Assembly (NCBI RefSeq): GCF_023028105.1 | Contig: NZ_CP095491.1 | Coordinates: forward strand, 3,038,001-3,102,000 | From: Halosolutus gelatinilyticus | Lineage (GTDB): Archaea; Halobacteriota; Halobacteria; Halobacteriales; Natrialbaceae | Direction of reading: 5' to 3' | DNA length: 64,000 nucleotides | Shown: in pieces, positions 9,401 to 17,069 of the stretch | How the letters are laid out: the number at the start of each line of letters is the position of its first letter | Numbering within the stretch: the stretch's first letter is position 1 | Position numbers and translations under genes: made by a program | The notes under the pieces: model-generated | Seen by the model: only the letters and a program-made list of their open reading frames with translations | Databases searched by the model: none | Told to the model about the DNA's origin: nothing

Positions 9401-10431
9401 CCGAGTGGACCGATGCGGGCCGGATCGACGGCGTCGAACCGATCCCGCTGGAGGAACTCGATCGGCCACGGATCGACGTGACGACCCGCGTCTCGGGGCT
9501 GTTTCGGGATGCCTTCCCCGCCGCGGCGGGCGTCGTCCACGACGCCGTCGAGGCCGTCGTCGACCTCGACGAACCCCACGAGATGAACTACGTGAAAAAG
9601 CACGTCGAGGAGGAGCGAGCGGAACTGGAGGCCGACGGTCTGGACGAGAAAGCGGCCCGCAAAGCCGCGAAACACCGCGTCTTCACCACCAAACCCGGCG
9701 GCTACGGCGCCGGGACGAACAAGGCCGTCGACGAGGGCAACTGGGACGATCGATCGGACCTCGCCTCGATCTACGTCCAGTGGGGCGGCTACGCGATGGG
9801 TTCACGAGGACGAGTTTCGGACGCTCACGGCGCTTTCGAGCGCCGACTCTCGAGCGTCGACGCCACCGTGAAGCTCGAGGACACGATGGAGCAAGACGAG
9901 TTCGACTCCTCGGACTGGTACGCCTTCCACGGCGGCTTCATCTCCGCGGTGGCCGAGGTCTCGGGCGAGGAACCGGCCTCCTACGTCGGCGACTCGTCGG
10001 ATCCGGACAACGTCTCGGTCTACACGAACGAGGAGAAAGTCCGCAAGGCGATGCGTGCCCGCGTCCTGAACCCCGACTGGCTCGAGTCGATGGAGGACCA
10101 CGGCTACAAGGGCGCCGGCGACCTCTCGACGACGGTCGACGTAACGCTCGGGTGGGACGCCACGACGGGCGTCGTTTCGGATGCGCTCTGGGCGGAGGTC
10201 GCCGCGAAGTTCGCCTTCGACGCCGATCGACAGGACTGGATGCGGGAGGTCAACCCGTGGGCGCTGGAGTCCATCACCGAGACGCTGCTCGAGGCGATCG
10301 ATCGCGACCTTTGGGACGCCGACGACGAGACCGTCGATCGGCTGCGCGACCTGAACCTCGAAGTCGAGGGCGATCTGGAGGCCAGAACGACCAACGAGGC
10401 CGTCGGCGCGGAGGTGGCGACCGATGACTGA
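6487..10431 (+). CDS. cobN: Cobaltochelatase large subunit CobN
   Basis: A 1314-residue protein of typical CobN/BchH length. Diagnostic segments include VVHLGTHGSLEWLPGKTVGL (near 540), the NNPGEGTQAKRRSYAAI stretch and the C-terminal YVQWGGYAMGSRGR region. CobN binds the corrin macrocycle and inserts Co2+ with ATP hydrolysis by the ChlI/ChlD-type subunit, here encoded divergently. A Glu/Asp/Arg-rich insertion (about residues 800-820) interrupts the middle of the protein. It overlaps cbiC by 8 nt (ATGACTGA-type junction), so translation is probably coupled. It is unusual to hold both CobN and the CbiX-type chelatase, but this is common in haloarchaea. Confidence 0.95.
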   Translation: MTQIGIYTATENELGSIGRAAERLGDVDLVVRSESDLDDEAAIESFVDELRDAAAAIFWLHGAEDSMPGYDYATGALEEAGVPLIVKSTGDAFAFEDTTVSAGHRDRVYEYLEKGGTINVENCCRFLLAEYADRDGEYGDPAELPTEGVYHPDYPGIEYEGLLETHDPGKPTIAIWFYESHWTHENTRYVDAQVRALEAQGANALPIFCNPATDTDEQEDAEWVTDNWLLDDAGQPIVDAVLSSFMFSLSMDERGRSASDEGDSAEDVFLDRLGVPVIQTITTMRSRSRYESSETGVMGFELALSVALPEFDGNVITHPISGKERTDDEAGIGSAPKHHFPIEDRIDHATRLAVNWAKLRHAPNEDKKVAVVLHNYPPSDDGIGTAFGLDSPESTVNLLAELDARGYDLDDEMPDGGQTLVEKLTSQLTLDDRWVAPEDVRGLSVDVVSPETYGEWFSATDDRFRENVIEEWGEAPDRPFAIPGVEFGNVLVTVQPPRGFGMDPSKVYHDSDLQPPHDYYAFYGWLRNTFEADAVVHLGTHGSLEWLPGKTVGLNGESAPDRLVDDLPNVYPYIVNNPGEGTQAKRRSYAAIVDYLTPVMRSAGTYDELAELEELANQYREAGMEDARADDGEHLEILLRETVEELDLAVELGIAGTIDQKADVRGPDEAGSTLAEGEVKGDDVDADELVERIHEYLTDVKTTQIRLGLHTMSEPPAGDRLIEYLVALTRLENPGAPSLRESVAGALGVDYETMLESPGEYDEALGMTYAEAADVVHETSLELVETLAEHDFDVPESEREAGPDDVSSERREDEARQTRSDGEVNMNLLVVDLETIGDARAKSGAHDDLREVLAYICEEAQPRVQGAENEIPRTADALSGEYVPPGGSGAPTRGGVDLLPTGRNFYTLDPRKIPAKPAWQVGKEVAEGVLERHYADNEAYPEEIGVVAWGTPTVRTRGETIAQVLAMMGVEPEWTDAGRIDGVEPIPLEELDRPRIDVTTRVSGLFRDAFPAAAGVVHDAVEAVVDLDEPHEMNYVKKHVEEERAELEADGLDEKAARKAAKHRVFTTKPGGYGAGTNKAVDEGNWDDRSDLASIYVQWGGYAMGSRGRVSDAHGAFERRLSSVDATVKLEDTMEQDEFDSSDWYAFHGGFISAVAEVSGEEPASYVGDSSDPDNVSVYTNEEKVRKAMRARVLNPDWLESMEDHGYKGAGDLSTTVDVTLGWDATTGVVSDALWAEVAAKFAFDADRQDWMREVNPWALESITETLLEAIDRDLWDADDETVDRLRDLNLEVEGDLEARTTNEAVGAEVATDD

Positions 10432-11251
10432 CGGCGCGCAGCGGTCCGACGGCCAGCGGGTCGACGGTGGGCGGACCGACGAGAAGCGAGAGTTCGATCG
10501 GGAGTACGCCGATCTGGGCGCGACGACGCAGAACGCCATGGAGATCGCCGAGACGAGCATGGACATCGTCCGGCAGTTCGTCCCGGACGAGACGCTGGCC
10601 GATCGGATTCGGCAGAAGTCGGTCCACTCGATGGGCGACATCGAGTTCCAGCACCTGCTCGAGTTCACCGGAAGCGACGAGATCGGAGCTGACGAAGACG
10701 CCCCCGTCCGCGCCGGCGCTCGTGCCGTGCTCGACGAAGCGACGATCGTGACCGACATCACGATGTCGATGGCAGGGATCACGTCTCGCGGGCACGACTG
10801 CGAGAAGCGCAAGGCGATCGGCAACGGCGCCGAACTCGCGAAGGAAACCGGCATGACCCGGACCGCGGCGTCGGTGCTCGAACTCGACAGGCAGGGGGTC
10901 TACGACGGCACGATCGCCGTGATCGGGAACGCGCCGACGGCGGCGTTCGCGCTCGCGGACTGCATCGAGAACGGGACCAGACCCGCGGCGATCGTCGCGA
11001 CGCCGGTCGGCTTCGTCAAGGCCGAGGAGAGTCGCCAGCGCATCCGGGAGGTCAGCGAGGCGTACGACGTGCCAGCGATCACGAACGTCGGCCGGCGCGG
11101 CGGGAGCGGGTTGGCCGCGGCCCTGACGAACGAACTGATCCACGTCGCGACGGACGTGCGGACGGGCGAACTCGACCTGGATCTCGGCGTCGAGACGCGC
11201 GCGGACCGGGGTCGGGGCGCTGACGAGTCGGACGGCGGCGAGGAGCGATGA
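10424..11251 (+). CDS. cbiC: Precorrin-8X / cobalt-precorrin-8 methylmutase
   Basis: A 275-residue CbiC/CobH. It moves the C-11 methyl to C-12, forming hydrogenobyrinic or cobyrinic acid. Conserved features are the catalytic-His segment KSVHSMGD (His68), the TDITMSMAGI strand, and the glycine-rich region TIAVIGNAPTAAFAL followed by ATPVGFVKAEESR. The first ~25 residues are a hydrophilic haloarchaeal extension. The start overlaps the end of cobN, and the stop overlaps the cbiE start (ATGA), so cobN-cbiC-cbiE form a coupled operon. Confidence 0.93.
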   Translation: MTDGAQRSDGQRVDGGRTDEKREFDREYADLGATTQNAMEIAETSMDIVRQFVPDETLADRIRQKSVHSMGDIEFQHLLEFTGSDEIGADEDAPVRAGARAVLDEATIVTDITMSMAGITSRGHDCEKRKAIGNGAELAKETGMTRTAASVLELDRQGVYDGTIAVIGNAPTAAFALADCIENGTRPAAIVATPVGFVKAEESRQRIREVSEAYDVPAITNVGRRGGSGLAAALTNELIHVATDVRTGELDLDLGVETRADRGRGADESDGGEER

Positions 11252-12057
11252 CCGACGACTACGACCTCGACAGCGGGCCGGATCCGGCGACGTTCGCCGC
11301 CGCGAGCCCGGAACCCGACATCGACGAGTCGGCCGGGGACCCCGTCTACGCCGTCGGCGTCGGCCCCGGCAACCTCGAGTACCTCACGCCCCGCGGGGAG
11401 CGGGCGCTCCGCGAGGCGGACGTCGTCGTCGGCTTCACAACCGTCACGGAGTTCGTCGAGGACCGGACCGACGCGGATCTGCTGACCTGCGGGTACGAGG
11501 ACGAGGCCAACGCGCTCCGGGAGTTCGGCGAACGCGTAGCCGCCGGCGAGTCTGGAACCGCCGTCGCGATGGGCGACCCCAACCACTCGGGCTACCAGTT
11601 CGTCGGGAAGGTCCAGGATGCAGTGGAAGGCGTAGCCGATCGCCGGGACGCCGATCCGCGACCCATCCGGGTGATCCCGGGCATCTCCTCGCTGCAAGTG
11701 GCCGCCAGCCGCGCCCGGACGCCGATGGAGGACGCCGAGTTCGTCACGCTCCACAAGAGCGGGGACCTCGACGTCGACATGGATCGACTCGCTTCGGCCG
11801 CCCGCGATCGGCACCTGCTCGTCCTCCCGCGGCCGTTCGATCGGATGCCCGGCGACATCGCCGAGTTCCTGCTCGATACCGGCGCGAACCCCGATCTGGA
11901 GGCGCTGGTGCTCGAGAAACTGACCCACGAGGACGAGGAAGTCCACCGGTTCACGCTCGCGGAGTTATCCGAATACGCCGGTGGGACCGGCAAGGATGAC
12001 ACGCCGTTCTCCGATCTGGTCGTGCTCGCCGTTCGCCAGCCCGTTCAGACCGCGTAG
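11248..12057 (+). CDS. cbiE: Cobalt-precorrin-7 (C5)-methyltransferase
   Basis: A 269-residue member of the uroporphyrin-III C/tetrapyrrole methylase family. It has the SAM-binding opening YAVGVGPGNLEYLTPRG, the second loop VAMGDPNHSGYQFVG and the IPGISSLQVAASRA motif typical of CbiE. It methylates C-5 of the corrin ring; the partner activity (C-15 methylation with decarboxylation) is CbiT, encoded in the next operon. The first ~33 residues are a low-complexity acidic extension. It is the last gene of cobN-cbiC-cbiE. Confidence 0.92.
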   Translation: MTDDYDLDSGPDPATFAAASPEPDIDESAGDPVYAVGVGPGNLEYLTPRGERALREADVVVGFTTVTEFVEDRTDADLLTCGYEDEANALREFGERVAAGESGTAVAMGDPNHSGYQFVGKVQDAVEGVADRRDADPRPIRVIPGISSLQVAASRARTPMEDAEFVTLHKSGDLDVDMDRLASAARDRHLLVLPRPFDRMPGDIAEFLLDTGANPDLEALVLEKLTHEDEEVHRFTLAELSEYAGGTGKDDTPFSDLVVLAVRQPVQTA

Positions 12058-12135
12058 TCGTCCGAACGCGATCGGTCGTTTCGATCGAGACACCGCTAGT
12101 CGCCCCGTCATCGATCGCACTCGCAAAAATTCGGT

Positions 12136-12306
12136 TCAGGAACCGTCCTGGTTGTGTTCGTTGAGAACCGACGCGATCGTATTCGAGACTTGGTCGATCG
12201 CGACGTCGTTGGTCTTTCGTAGCTCTCCGTTCTCCTGTGCCTCCCCGAGGTGTCGCAGCGCTTCCCGGAGGTGGTACTCGACGTCGTGGTCGTGCTCCCC
12301 GGTCAT
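12136..12306 (-). CDS. Short charged helical protein (56 aa), unknown function
   Basis: A 56-residue frame starting with ATG at 12306 and ending with TGA at 12136, followed by an oligo-T stretch on its own strand. It begins MTGEHDHDVEYHL and is predicted helical, rich in His, Glu, Asp and Asn. The frame is open upstream to 12422 but contains no ATG or GTG there. It is convergent with cbiE. Codon usage fits a coding sequence. No family is recognised, and no link to cobalamin synthesis can be claimed beyond the location. Confidence 0.5.
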   Translation of the reverse strand: MTGEHDHDVEYHLREALRHLGEAQENGELRKTNDVAIDQVSNTIASVLNEHNQDGS

Positions 12307-12521
12307 TGCACTGATGCCCGTAACGGGTTCGGGCAGGTAAACGACTCGGTAATGAGGGTTGGTATCGCGGATCAGGATTGCGCGATCGCGGCACGGATCG
12401 CCGCTCGCCGGTGGGCAAGATCAATCGCAACTCCGTACAGTCACGCGACGGACGCGAGCGTCCCGGACCGGCGGTCGGTCGGGAACCGCAAACCGATCCT
12501 GCCGGTCAGAAGGCCGCGGAA

Positions 12522-12707
12522 TCAGCTGAGAACCGACGAAACCACGAGATACCCGATGTACAATACCACGGCGAGAACGACGATCGTGATGAGCGTGCTC
12601 ACGATCCACGAGACCACTCCGATGACGATCGCGACGATTTCGAGGGCGACCCAGAGCGCGACGATGCCGAGCAACCCGAGGCCGATGATTCGCAGTGAAC
12701 TGCTCAT
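12522..12707 (-). CDS. Small hydrophobic membrane protein (61 aa)
   Basis: A 61-residue protein from ATG at 12707 (MSSSLRIIGLGLL), almost entirely hydrophobic, with two membrane-spanning stretches separated by a few residues and no charged loop of note. An ATG at 12734 would add nine residues. The family is not recognised; such proteins are widespread in haloarchaea. It lies between the 56-residue protein and the divergent cbiA gene. Confidence 0.6.
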   Translation of the reverse strand: MSSSLRIIGLGLLGIVALWVALEIVAIVIGVVSWIVSTLITIVVLAVVLYIGYLVVSSVLS

Positions 12708-12898
12708 GTGGAAAATATGTGAGTAGACCACCATGAGTGTTGGTATCTTCTCGAACCACCGATAAAAACAGGAGGCGTCGAGATCACCGACGGATTCAAG
12801 TTCAGTTGTCGTAACTCAACGACAATGACTGTACGCGGAAGGGCCGATCCGCTCGGAGCGAGCGACGGAGACCGCGATCGGGAATCGGGAGGTGGGCG

Positions 12899-14215
12899 AT
12901 GAGGGGGTTCGTCCTCGGCGGCGTCAGTTCCGGCGTCGGGAAGACGGTCGCGACGCTGTCGATCGTGCGGGCGCTCGCCGACGCCGGCTACGCGGTCCAA
13001 CCCGCGAAGGCCGGACCGGACTTCATCGATCCAAGTCACCACGAGGCGACCGCAGGCCGCCCCTCGCGAACGCTCGACCTCTGGCTCGAGGGCGAGGACG
13101 GGCTTCGTCGTAACTACCAGCGCGGCGACGGCGATCTCTGCGTCGTCGAGGGTGTGATGGGGCTGTACGACGGTGACGGCTCGAGCACCGCGATGGTCGC
13201 GGAAGCGCTCGATCTGCCCGTCGTCCTCGTCGTCGACGCCAAGGCCGGAATGGAGAGCGTCGCGGCGACCGCACTCGGCTTTCGCGAGTACGCCGCGGCG
13301 ATCGGGCGCGACATCGAGGTCGCGGGGATCGTCGCCCAGCGCGCCCACGGCGGCCGCCACGAGCGGGGCATCCGCGACGCCCTGCCGGACGACCTCGAGT
13401 TCTTCGGTCGGATTCCGCCCTCCTCGGATCTAGAGATCCCCGATCGACATCTCGGACTGGAGATGGGCGCGGAGGCGGCGCTCCCGACGGACGCGCTCCG
13501 GGAGGCCGCGGAGACGATCGACGCGGACCGGCTGGCGGCGACCGCGAGCGACGCGGCCGAACCCGAAGTTCGGCCCGAGGCAGCCGAGAGAGCCGGTCCG
13601 GTCGACGCGACGGTCGCGATCGCCAGCGACGCCGCGTTCTGCTTCCGGTATCCGGCGACGATCGAGCGGTTCCGCGAGCGGGCCGCCCTCGTGACGTTCT
13701 CGCCCGTCGCCGGAGATCCGGTCCCCGACTGCGACGGCGTCTACCTCCCCGGCGGCTACCCGGAACTCCACGCGGCCGAACTCGAGGCGGCGGGGACGCT
13801 CGCGGAACTCGGCGACCGCGCGAGCGAGGGCCTCCCCGTCCTTGGCGAGTGCGGCGGGTTGATGACCATGAGCCGATCGCTGACGACCGTCGATGGCGAA
13901 CGGGCCGAGATGGCCGGCATCCTGCCCGCGGACGTGACGATGTACGATCGGTACCGGGCGCTCGATCACGTCGAACTCGCGGCGGTCGAGGGAACTCTCA
14001 CCGCCGGCGCGGGCGAGACGATCCGCGGCCACGAGTTCCACTACTCGAGCGCCGACGTCGACGCCGACGCGCGATTCGCCTTCGAGACGGTTCGCGGCGA
14101 CGGCATCGACGGCGACCATGACGGCCTGACCGAGTACGAGTCGCTCGGGACCTACGTCCACGTCCACCCCGAAAGCGGCGCGTTCGATCGGTTTCTCGAG
14201 TCGATCGCCCCCTGA
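12899..14215 (+). CDS. cbiA: Cobyrinic acid a,c-diamide synthase (CbiA/CobB)
   Basis: A 438-residue amidotransferase. It uses glutamine and ATP to amidate the a and c carboxylates of (hydrogeno)cobyrinic acid. The N-terminal P-loop domain reads GGVSSGVGKT (7-16), followed by KAGPDFIDPSHHE and EGVMGLYDG. The C-terminal class-I glutaminase-like domain has LPGGYPELHAAEL, the nucleophile Cys318 in GECGGLM and the late His in GTYVHVHPES. It stands alone between two inward-facing gene groups. A T5 run at 14258-14262 after a GC stretch may mark its terminator. Confidence 0.94.
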   Translation: MRGFVLGGVSSGVGKTVATLSIVRALADAGYAVQPAKAGPDFIDPSHHEATAGRPSRTLDLWLEGEDGLRRNYQRGDGDLCVVEGVMGLYDGDGSSTAMVAEALDLPVVLVVDAKAGMESVAATALGFREYAAAIGRDIEVAGIVAQRAHGGRHERGIRDALPDDLEFFGRIPPSSDLEIPDRHLGLEMGAEAALPTDALREAAETIDADRLAATASDAAEPEVRPEAAERAGPVDATVAIASDAAFCFRYPATIERFRERAALVTFSPVAGDPVPDCDGVYLPGGYPELHAAELEAAGTLAELGDRASEGLPVLGECGGLMTMSRSLTTVDGERAEMAGILPADVTMYDRYRALDHVELAAVEGTLTAGAGETIRGHEFHYSSADVDADARFAFETVRGDGIDGDHDGLTEYESLGTYVHVHPESGAFDRFLESIAP

Positions 14216-14342
14216 GCGCTCTGAGTCGATCGAACTTCCCCCGACCGTCGCCCCGGCTTTTTCTCGACCCGATCCGAATGTTCGTTTCAGTCCAGCCGAC
14301 GTTCTCCTGGGAGTGAACAACGACATTTGCCCTATCTAAAGT

Positions 14343-14386
14343 GAAAGTGGGCAATTTTACTTTCTTTACTCCAAACAAAATTGTTT
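14343..14386 (+). promoter_or_regulatory. Promoter and dyad elements upstream of cbiT operon
   Basis: This A/T-rich island lies upstream of the cbiT ATG at 14414. TTGTTTTAG (14381-14389) is centred about 28 nt before the ATG and fits a TATA box for a leaderless transcript. It overlaps a perfect dyad AAACAA-AA-TTGTTT (14373-14386). A second dyad, GAAAGT-N10-ACTTTC (14343-14364), lies just upstream. Their position suggests that a repressor could cover the TATA box of the long cbiT-L-F-G-H-H operon. Confidence 0.45.
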
Positions 14387-14413
14387 TAGGGGCGGCCGCT
14401 GTTGCCACGGGTG

Positions 14414-15058
14414 ATGCCACCCATCGCGCTTCCACACGACGCGAAGGCCGGGCCAACCAAGCCGGAGGTCCGCGCCGTCGTCCAGTCGAAACTCACGCTG
14501 ACGGACGACGATCACTTCGCGGAGGTCGGCTCCTGTACGGGGGCCGTCACGATCGAAGCGGCGCAGCGAGCGGGGCGGGTAACCGCTCTCGAGCGGAAGG
14601 CCGAACGCCTCGCGACGACCGAGAAGAATCTCGCGGCGAACGCGGGCTCGGTCCGAGCCGACGTCGAATTACGGAACGCCGAAGCGCCCGAGGGCCTGCC
14701 CGCCGACGCCGACGCGCTCTTTCTCGGCGGCAGTCGAAACTTCGAGGCCGTGCTCGATCACGCCGTCGAGACCGAGGTCGATCGCGTCGTCATGAACGTC
14801 TCGCGGCTGGAGGTCGCCGGGCGGGCGGCGCAGGCGTTCCGCGATCGCGACCTGCTGGAGGAGGTCGTCCAGTTCCAGGTGAGCCGCGGCTACGAACTGG
14901 CCGGCGCGACGAGTTTCGACTCCGACAACCCGGTGTACATGCTGGTCGGGAGCGCGACGTCGGACGCGGGCGACGAGGGCGGAAAGCGGGTCGCCACTGA
15001 CGGCGGTCGACGGGCCGCCGAAGGGATCGAACGAGACGTCGGAGGTGCCGATCGATGA
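14414..15058 (+). CDS. cbiT: Cobalt-precorrin-6B (C15)-methyltransferase, decarboxylating
   Basis: A 214-residue SAM-dependent methyltransferase of the CbiT type: FAEVGSCTGAVTIEAA is the SAM-binding loop, and ALERKAERLATTEKN follows. It methylates C-15 and decarboxylates the C-12 acetate, complementing the separately encoded CbiE. ATG 14414 was chosen over the in-frame TTG at 14402 because of the TATA spacing. The C-terminal ~35 residues are an acidic/Gly tail. It overlaps cbiL by 4 nt and heads the operon. Confidence 0.92.
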   Translation: MPPIALPHDAKAGPTKPEVRAVVQSKLTLTDDDHFAEVGSCTGAVTIEAAQRAGRVTALERKAERLATTEKNLAANAGSVRADVELRNAEAPEGLPADADALFLGGSRNFEAVLDHAVETEVDRVVMNVSRLEVAGRAAQAFRDRDLLEEVVQFQVSRGYELAGATSFDSDNPVYMLVGSATSDAGDEGGKRVATDGGRRAAEGIERDVGGADR

Positions 15059-15876
15059 CCCTCTACGGCGTCGGACTCGGCCCCGGTGAGGCGGACCTCG
15101 TCACCGTCCGCGGGAGGCGGATCCTGAAAGCGGCGGACGTAGTCTACTCCCCCGGTCGTCTCTCGCGAAGCGTCGCCCTGGAACACGTCGACGAGTCGAA
15201 GATCGGCGATCTGGACTTCCCGATGACGAGAGACGAGGAGAAGCTACGAACCGCGTGGAAGGAGGCTGCGGCGGAGATCGCGCCGAACGCCCGCGACGGC
15301 GACATTGCGTTCGTCACGCTGGGCGATCCGAACGTCTACTCGACTTTCGGCCACCTCCGGCGGACGATCCACGCCTTCCATCCCGAGGTCGATCTGGAGA
15401 TCGTTCCCGGCGTGAGCGCCGTGACGGCGTTTGCGACCGCGATGGGGATCGAGATCGAAGCCGGCGCGGGACTCTCGCTCCGGGAGGCCGCAAACGGCGC
15501 GAGTCCGACCGGCCCCGATCGGATGATCCTGTTCAAGGTCACCGACGCGCCGGCGACCCACGAGGGCCTCGTCGAGGCGGGCTACGAGGTGACCTACGGC
15601 CGCCGGCTGTTCATGGAACAGGGCGGGACGCTGGTCACGGACGACCCCGGCGAACTCGAGGAACGCGACTACTACACGCTGGCGTACGCCGAGAAAGCCG
15701 ATCTCGAGGTCGAGCAGGCGACGGCGGCCTTCACGCGGGAGGCCGACGCTGGACGCTCCAGCGGGTCGTCGAGCGACGAGGAAGCATCGAGCAACGAACC
15801 GGTCGCTGACGGCGGGAAAACGGCAGAGATCGAACGCGCCGAGGGCTGCGAACACGGCGACTGCGGGGGCCACTGA
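15055..15876 (+). CDS. cbiL: Precorrin-2 / cobalt-factor II C20-methyltransferase
   Basis: A 273-residue tetrapyrrole methylase starting directly with YGVGLGPGEADLVTVRG, characteristic of CbiL/CobI, then VTLGDPNVYSTFGH and EIVPGVSAVTAFATA. It adds the C-20 methyl early in the pathway. The last 45 residues are a low-complexity tail ending in a Cys/His cluster, EGCEHGDCGGH (263-273), which is not part of the catalytic fold and looks like a metal-binding tag. It overlaps cbiT and is followed 5 nt later by cbiF. Confidence 0.93.
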   Translation: MTLYGVGLGPGEADLVTVRGRRILKAADVVYSPGRLSRSVALEHVDESKIGDLDFPMTRDEEKLRTAWKEAAAEIAPNARDGDIAFVTLGDPNVYSTFGHLRRTIHAFHPEVDLEIVPGVSAVTAFATAMGIEIEAGAGLSLREAANGASPTGPDRMILFKVTDAPATHEGLVEAGYEVTYGRRLFMEQGGTLVTDDPGELEERDYYTLAYAEKADLEVEQATAAFTREADAGRSSGSSSDEEASSNEPVADGGKTAEIERAEGCEHGDCGGH

Positions 15877-15880
15877 GACG

Positions 15881-16846
15881 ATGACGGACGCAGACGAGAC
15901 GGCCGAGACGAACGTTGACGAAACGGACACAACCGGGACGATCGAACCGAGCGCGAGGACAGACGGCGGCGACCCCCAAGCGGCGATCGACGAACAGGGC
16001 GAGCGCCGCCGCGAGGAACTGGACGATCGGATCTTCAAGCACAACGCCGGCGACGAGCAGGAGGGGATCCCCTTCGTCGGCGCAGGCCCCGGTAACCCGC
16101 GGCTGCTGACCGTTGCGGGTAAGGAACTGCTCGAGGAGGCCGACCTCGTCGTCCACGCGGGGTCGCTGGTCAACAGCGAACTCCTGGACGAGTACTGCGC
16201 CCACGCCGAACTGGTGAACTCAGTGGGCAAGGACTTAGAGGAACTGATCCCGCTGATGCGCGACGCCTACGAGGACGGCGAGAACGTCGTCCGACTGCAC
16301 AGCGGCGATCCCGCGATCTACGGGGCCGCGCTCGAGCAGATGGACGCCCTCGAGCACGAGGGCGTGCCGACCTACTTCGTGCCCGGCGTCACGTCGGCGT
16401 TCGCGGCCAGCGCGACGCTGCGGACCCAACTGACGCTCAACGAGGTCTCGAACCACATCGCCTTCACCCGACCGCAGGGCAAGACTCTGAGCCCGGAGGA
16501 GGACCACATCTCCGACTTCGTCGGGATGGGCGACGTGACCACGTGCATCTACCTCGGCACCCACGCGGTGCGCGATACGATGGATCGGTTGCTCGAGGAC
16601 GGCCACGACCCCGAGACGCCGGTCGGCGTGATCTACCGCGCCTCCTGGCCGGACGAGGACGCGATCGTCGGGACGGTCGGCGATATTGCAGATAAAGTCG
16701 AGGAGGCCGGTTACCGGGCATCAGCGATGGTCGTTATCGGTGACGCGGTCACGGGTGCCGGCTACGAGCGATCGTATCTCTACGGCGACTGGGCCAATCG
16801 CGGTTCTTCGGGAAGTTCAGCTGAGACGGAGGCGAACGATGACTGA
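15881..16846 (+). CDS. cbiF: Cobalt-precorrin-4 (C11)-methyltransferase
   Basis: A 321-residue CbiF/CobM. After an acidic ~60-residue extension, the catalytic fold begins with IPFVGAGPGNPRLLTVAG, continues with VVRLHSGDPAIYGA and has FVPGVTSAFAASA. It methylates C-11. The stop codon lies inside ATGACTGA, which also provides the ATG of the following small ORF, so coupled translation is possible. Downstream is an unusual 220-bp spacer before cbiG. Confidence 0.93.
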   Translation: MTDADETAETNVDETDTTGTIEPSARTDGGDPQAAIDEQGERRREELDDRIFKHNAGDEQEGIPFVGAGPGNPRLLTVAGKELLEEADLVVHAGSLVNSELLDEYCAHAELVNSVGKDLEELIPLMRDAYEDGENVVRLHSGDPAIYGAALEQMDALEHEGVPTYFVPGVTSAFAASATLRTQLTLNEVSNHIAFTRPQGKTLSPEEDHISDFVGMGDVTTCIYLGTHAVRDTMDRLLEDGHDPETPVGVIYRASWPDEDAIVGTVGDIADKVEEAGYRASAMVVIGDAVTGAGYERSYLYGDWANRGSSGSSAETEANDD

Positions 16847-17069
16847 GCTGCAGTACGGTGACCGCGAACACGGTGAAAGCCCCCAGACTCGTCGACTCGG
16901 TGGGCTCGCTGCGCGCCTCGATCGGTCGCGAGGCTCCCTCCCTGCGGTGCTTACGTCGCCCGCCTTCGCCGACGGGTCTGGCCCCTTTCATCCCCGCCCA
17001 CGCGGTGGGTTGGGCGGGCCGGATGGGCGCGAGCAGGACGATTTCGCTACGATGGAGGTTTCATCATGA
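16839..17069 (+). CDS. Putative 76-aa ORF bridging cbiF and cbiG
   Basis: The frame begins with the ATG of ATGACTGA, overlapping the cbiF stop, and ends with the TGA of ATGA, overlapping the cbiG start. The product (MTELQYGDREHGE...) is Arg/Gly/Pro-rich, unlike the acidic proteins around it. It is mostly formed by a repeat-like DNA element, so it may be a passenger frame rather than a selected protein. A good Shine-Dalgarno sequence, GGAGGT (17054-17059), six nt before cbiG suggests that cbiG does not depend on it. Confidence 0.3.
   Translation: MTELQYGDREHGESPQTRRLGGLAARLDRSRGSLPAVLTSPAFADGSGPFHPRPRGGLGGPDGREQDDFATMEVSS
16874..17018. repeat. Repeat-like element between cbiF and cbiG
   Basis: The spacer starts TGAAAGCCCC (16874) and closes with CCCCTTTCA (ending 16990), giving short inverted ends TGAAAG/CTTTCA about 117 bp apart. 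It is followed by a strong hairpin, CCCGCCCA-N10-TGGGCGGG (16993-17018). Its composition (CTCGCTGCGC, GCGGTGCTTACGTCGCC) differs from the coding sequence on both sides. From memory, similar intergenic elements recur in haloarchaeal genomes, but this window holds only one copy, so the repeat status is inference. Confidence 0.4.
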
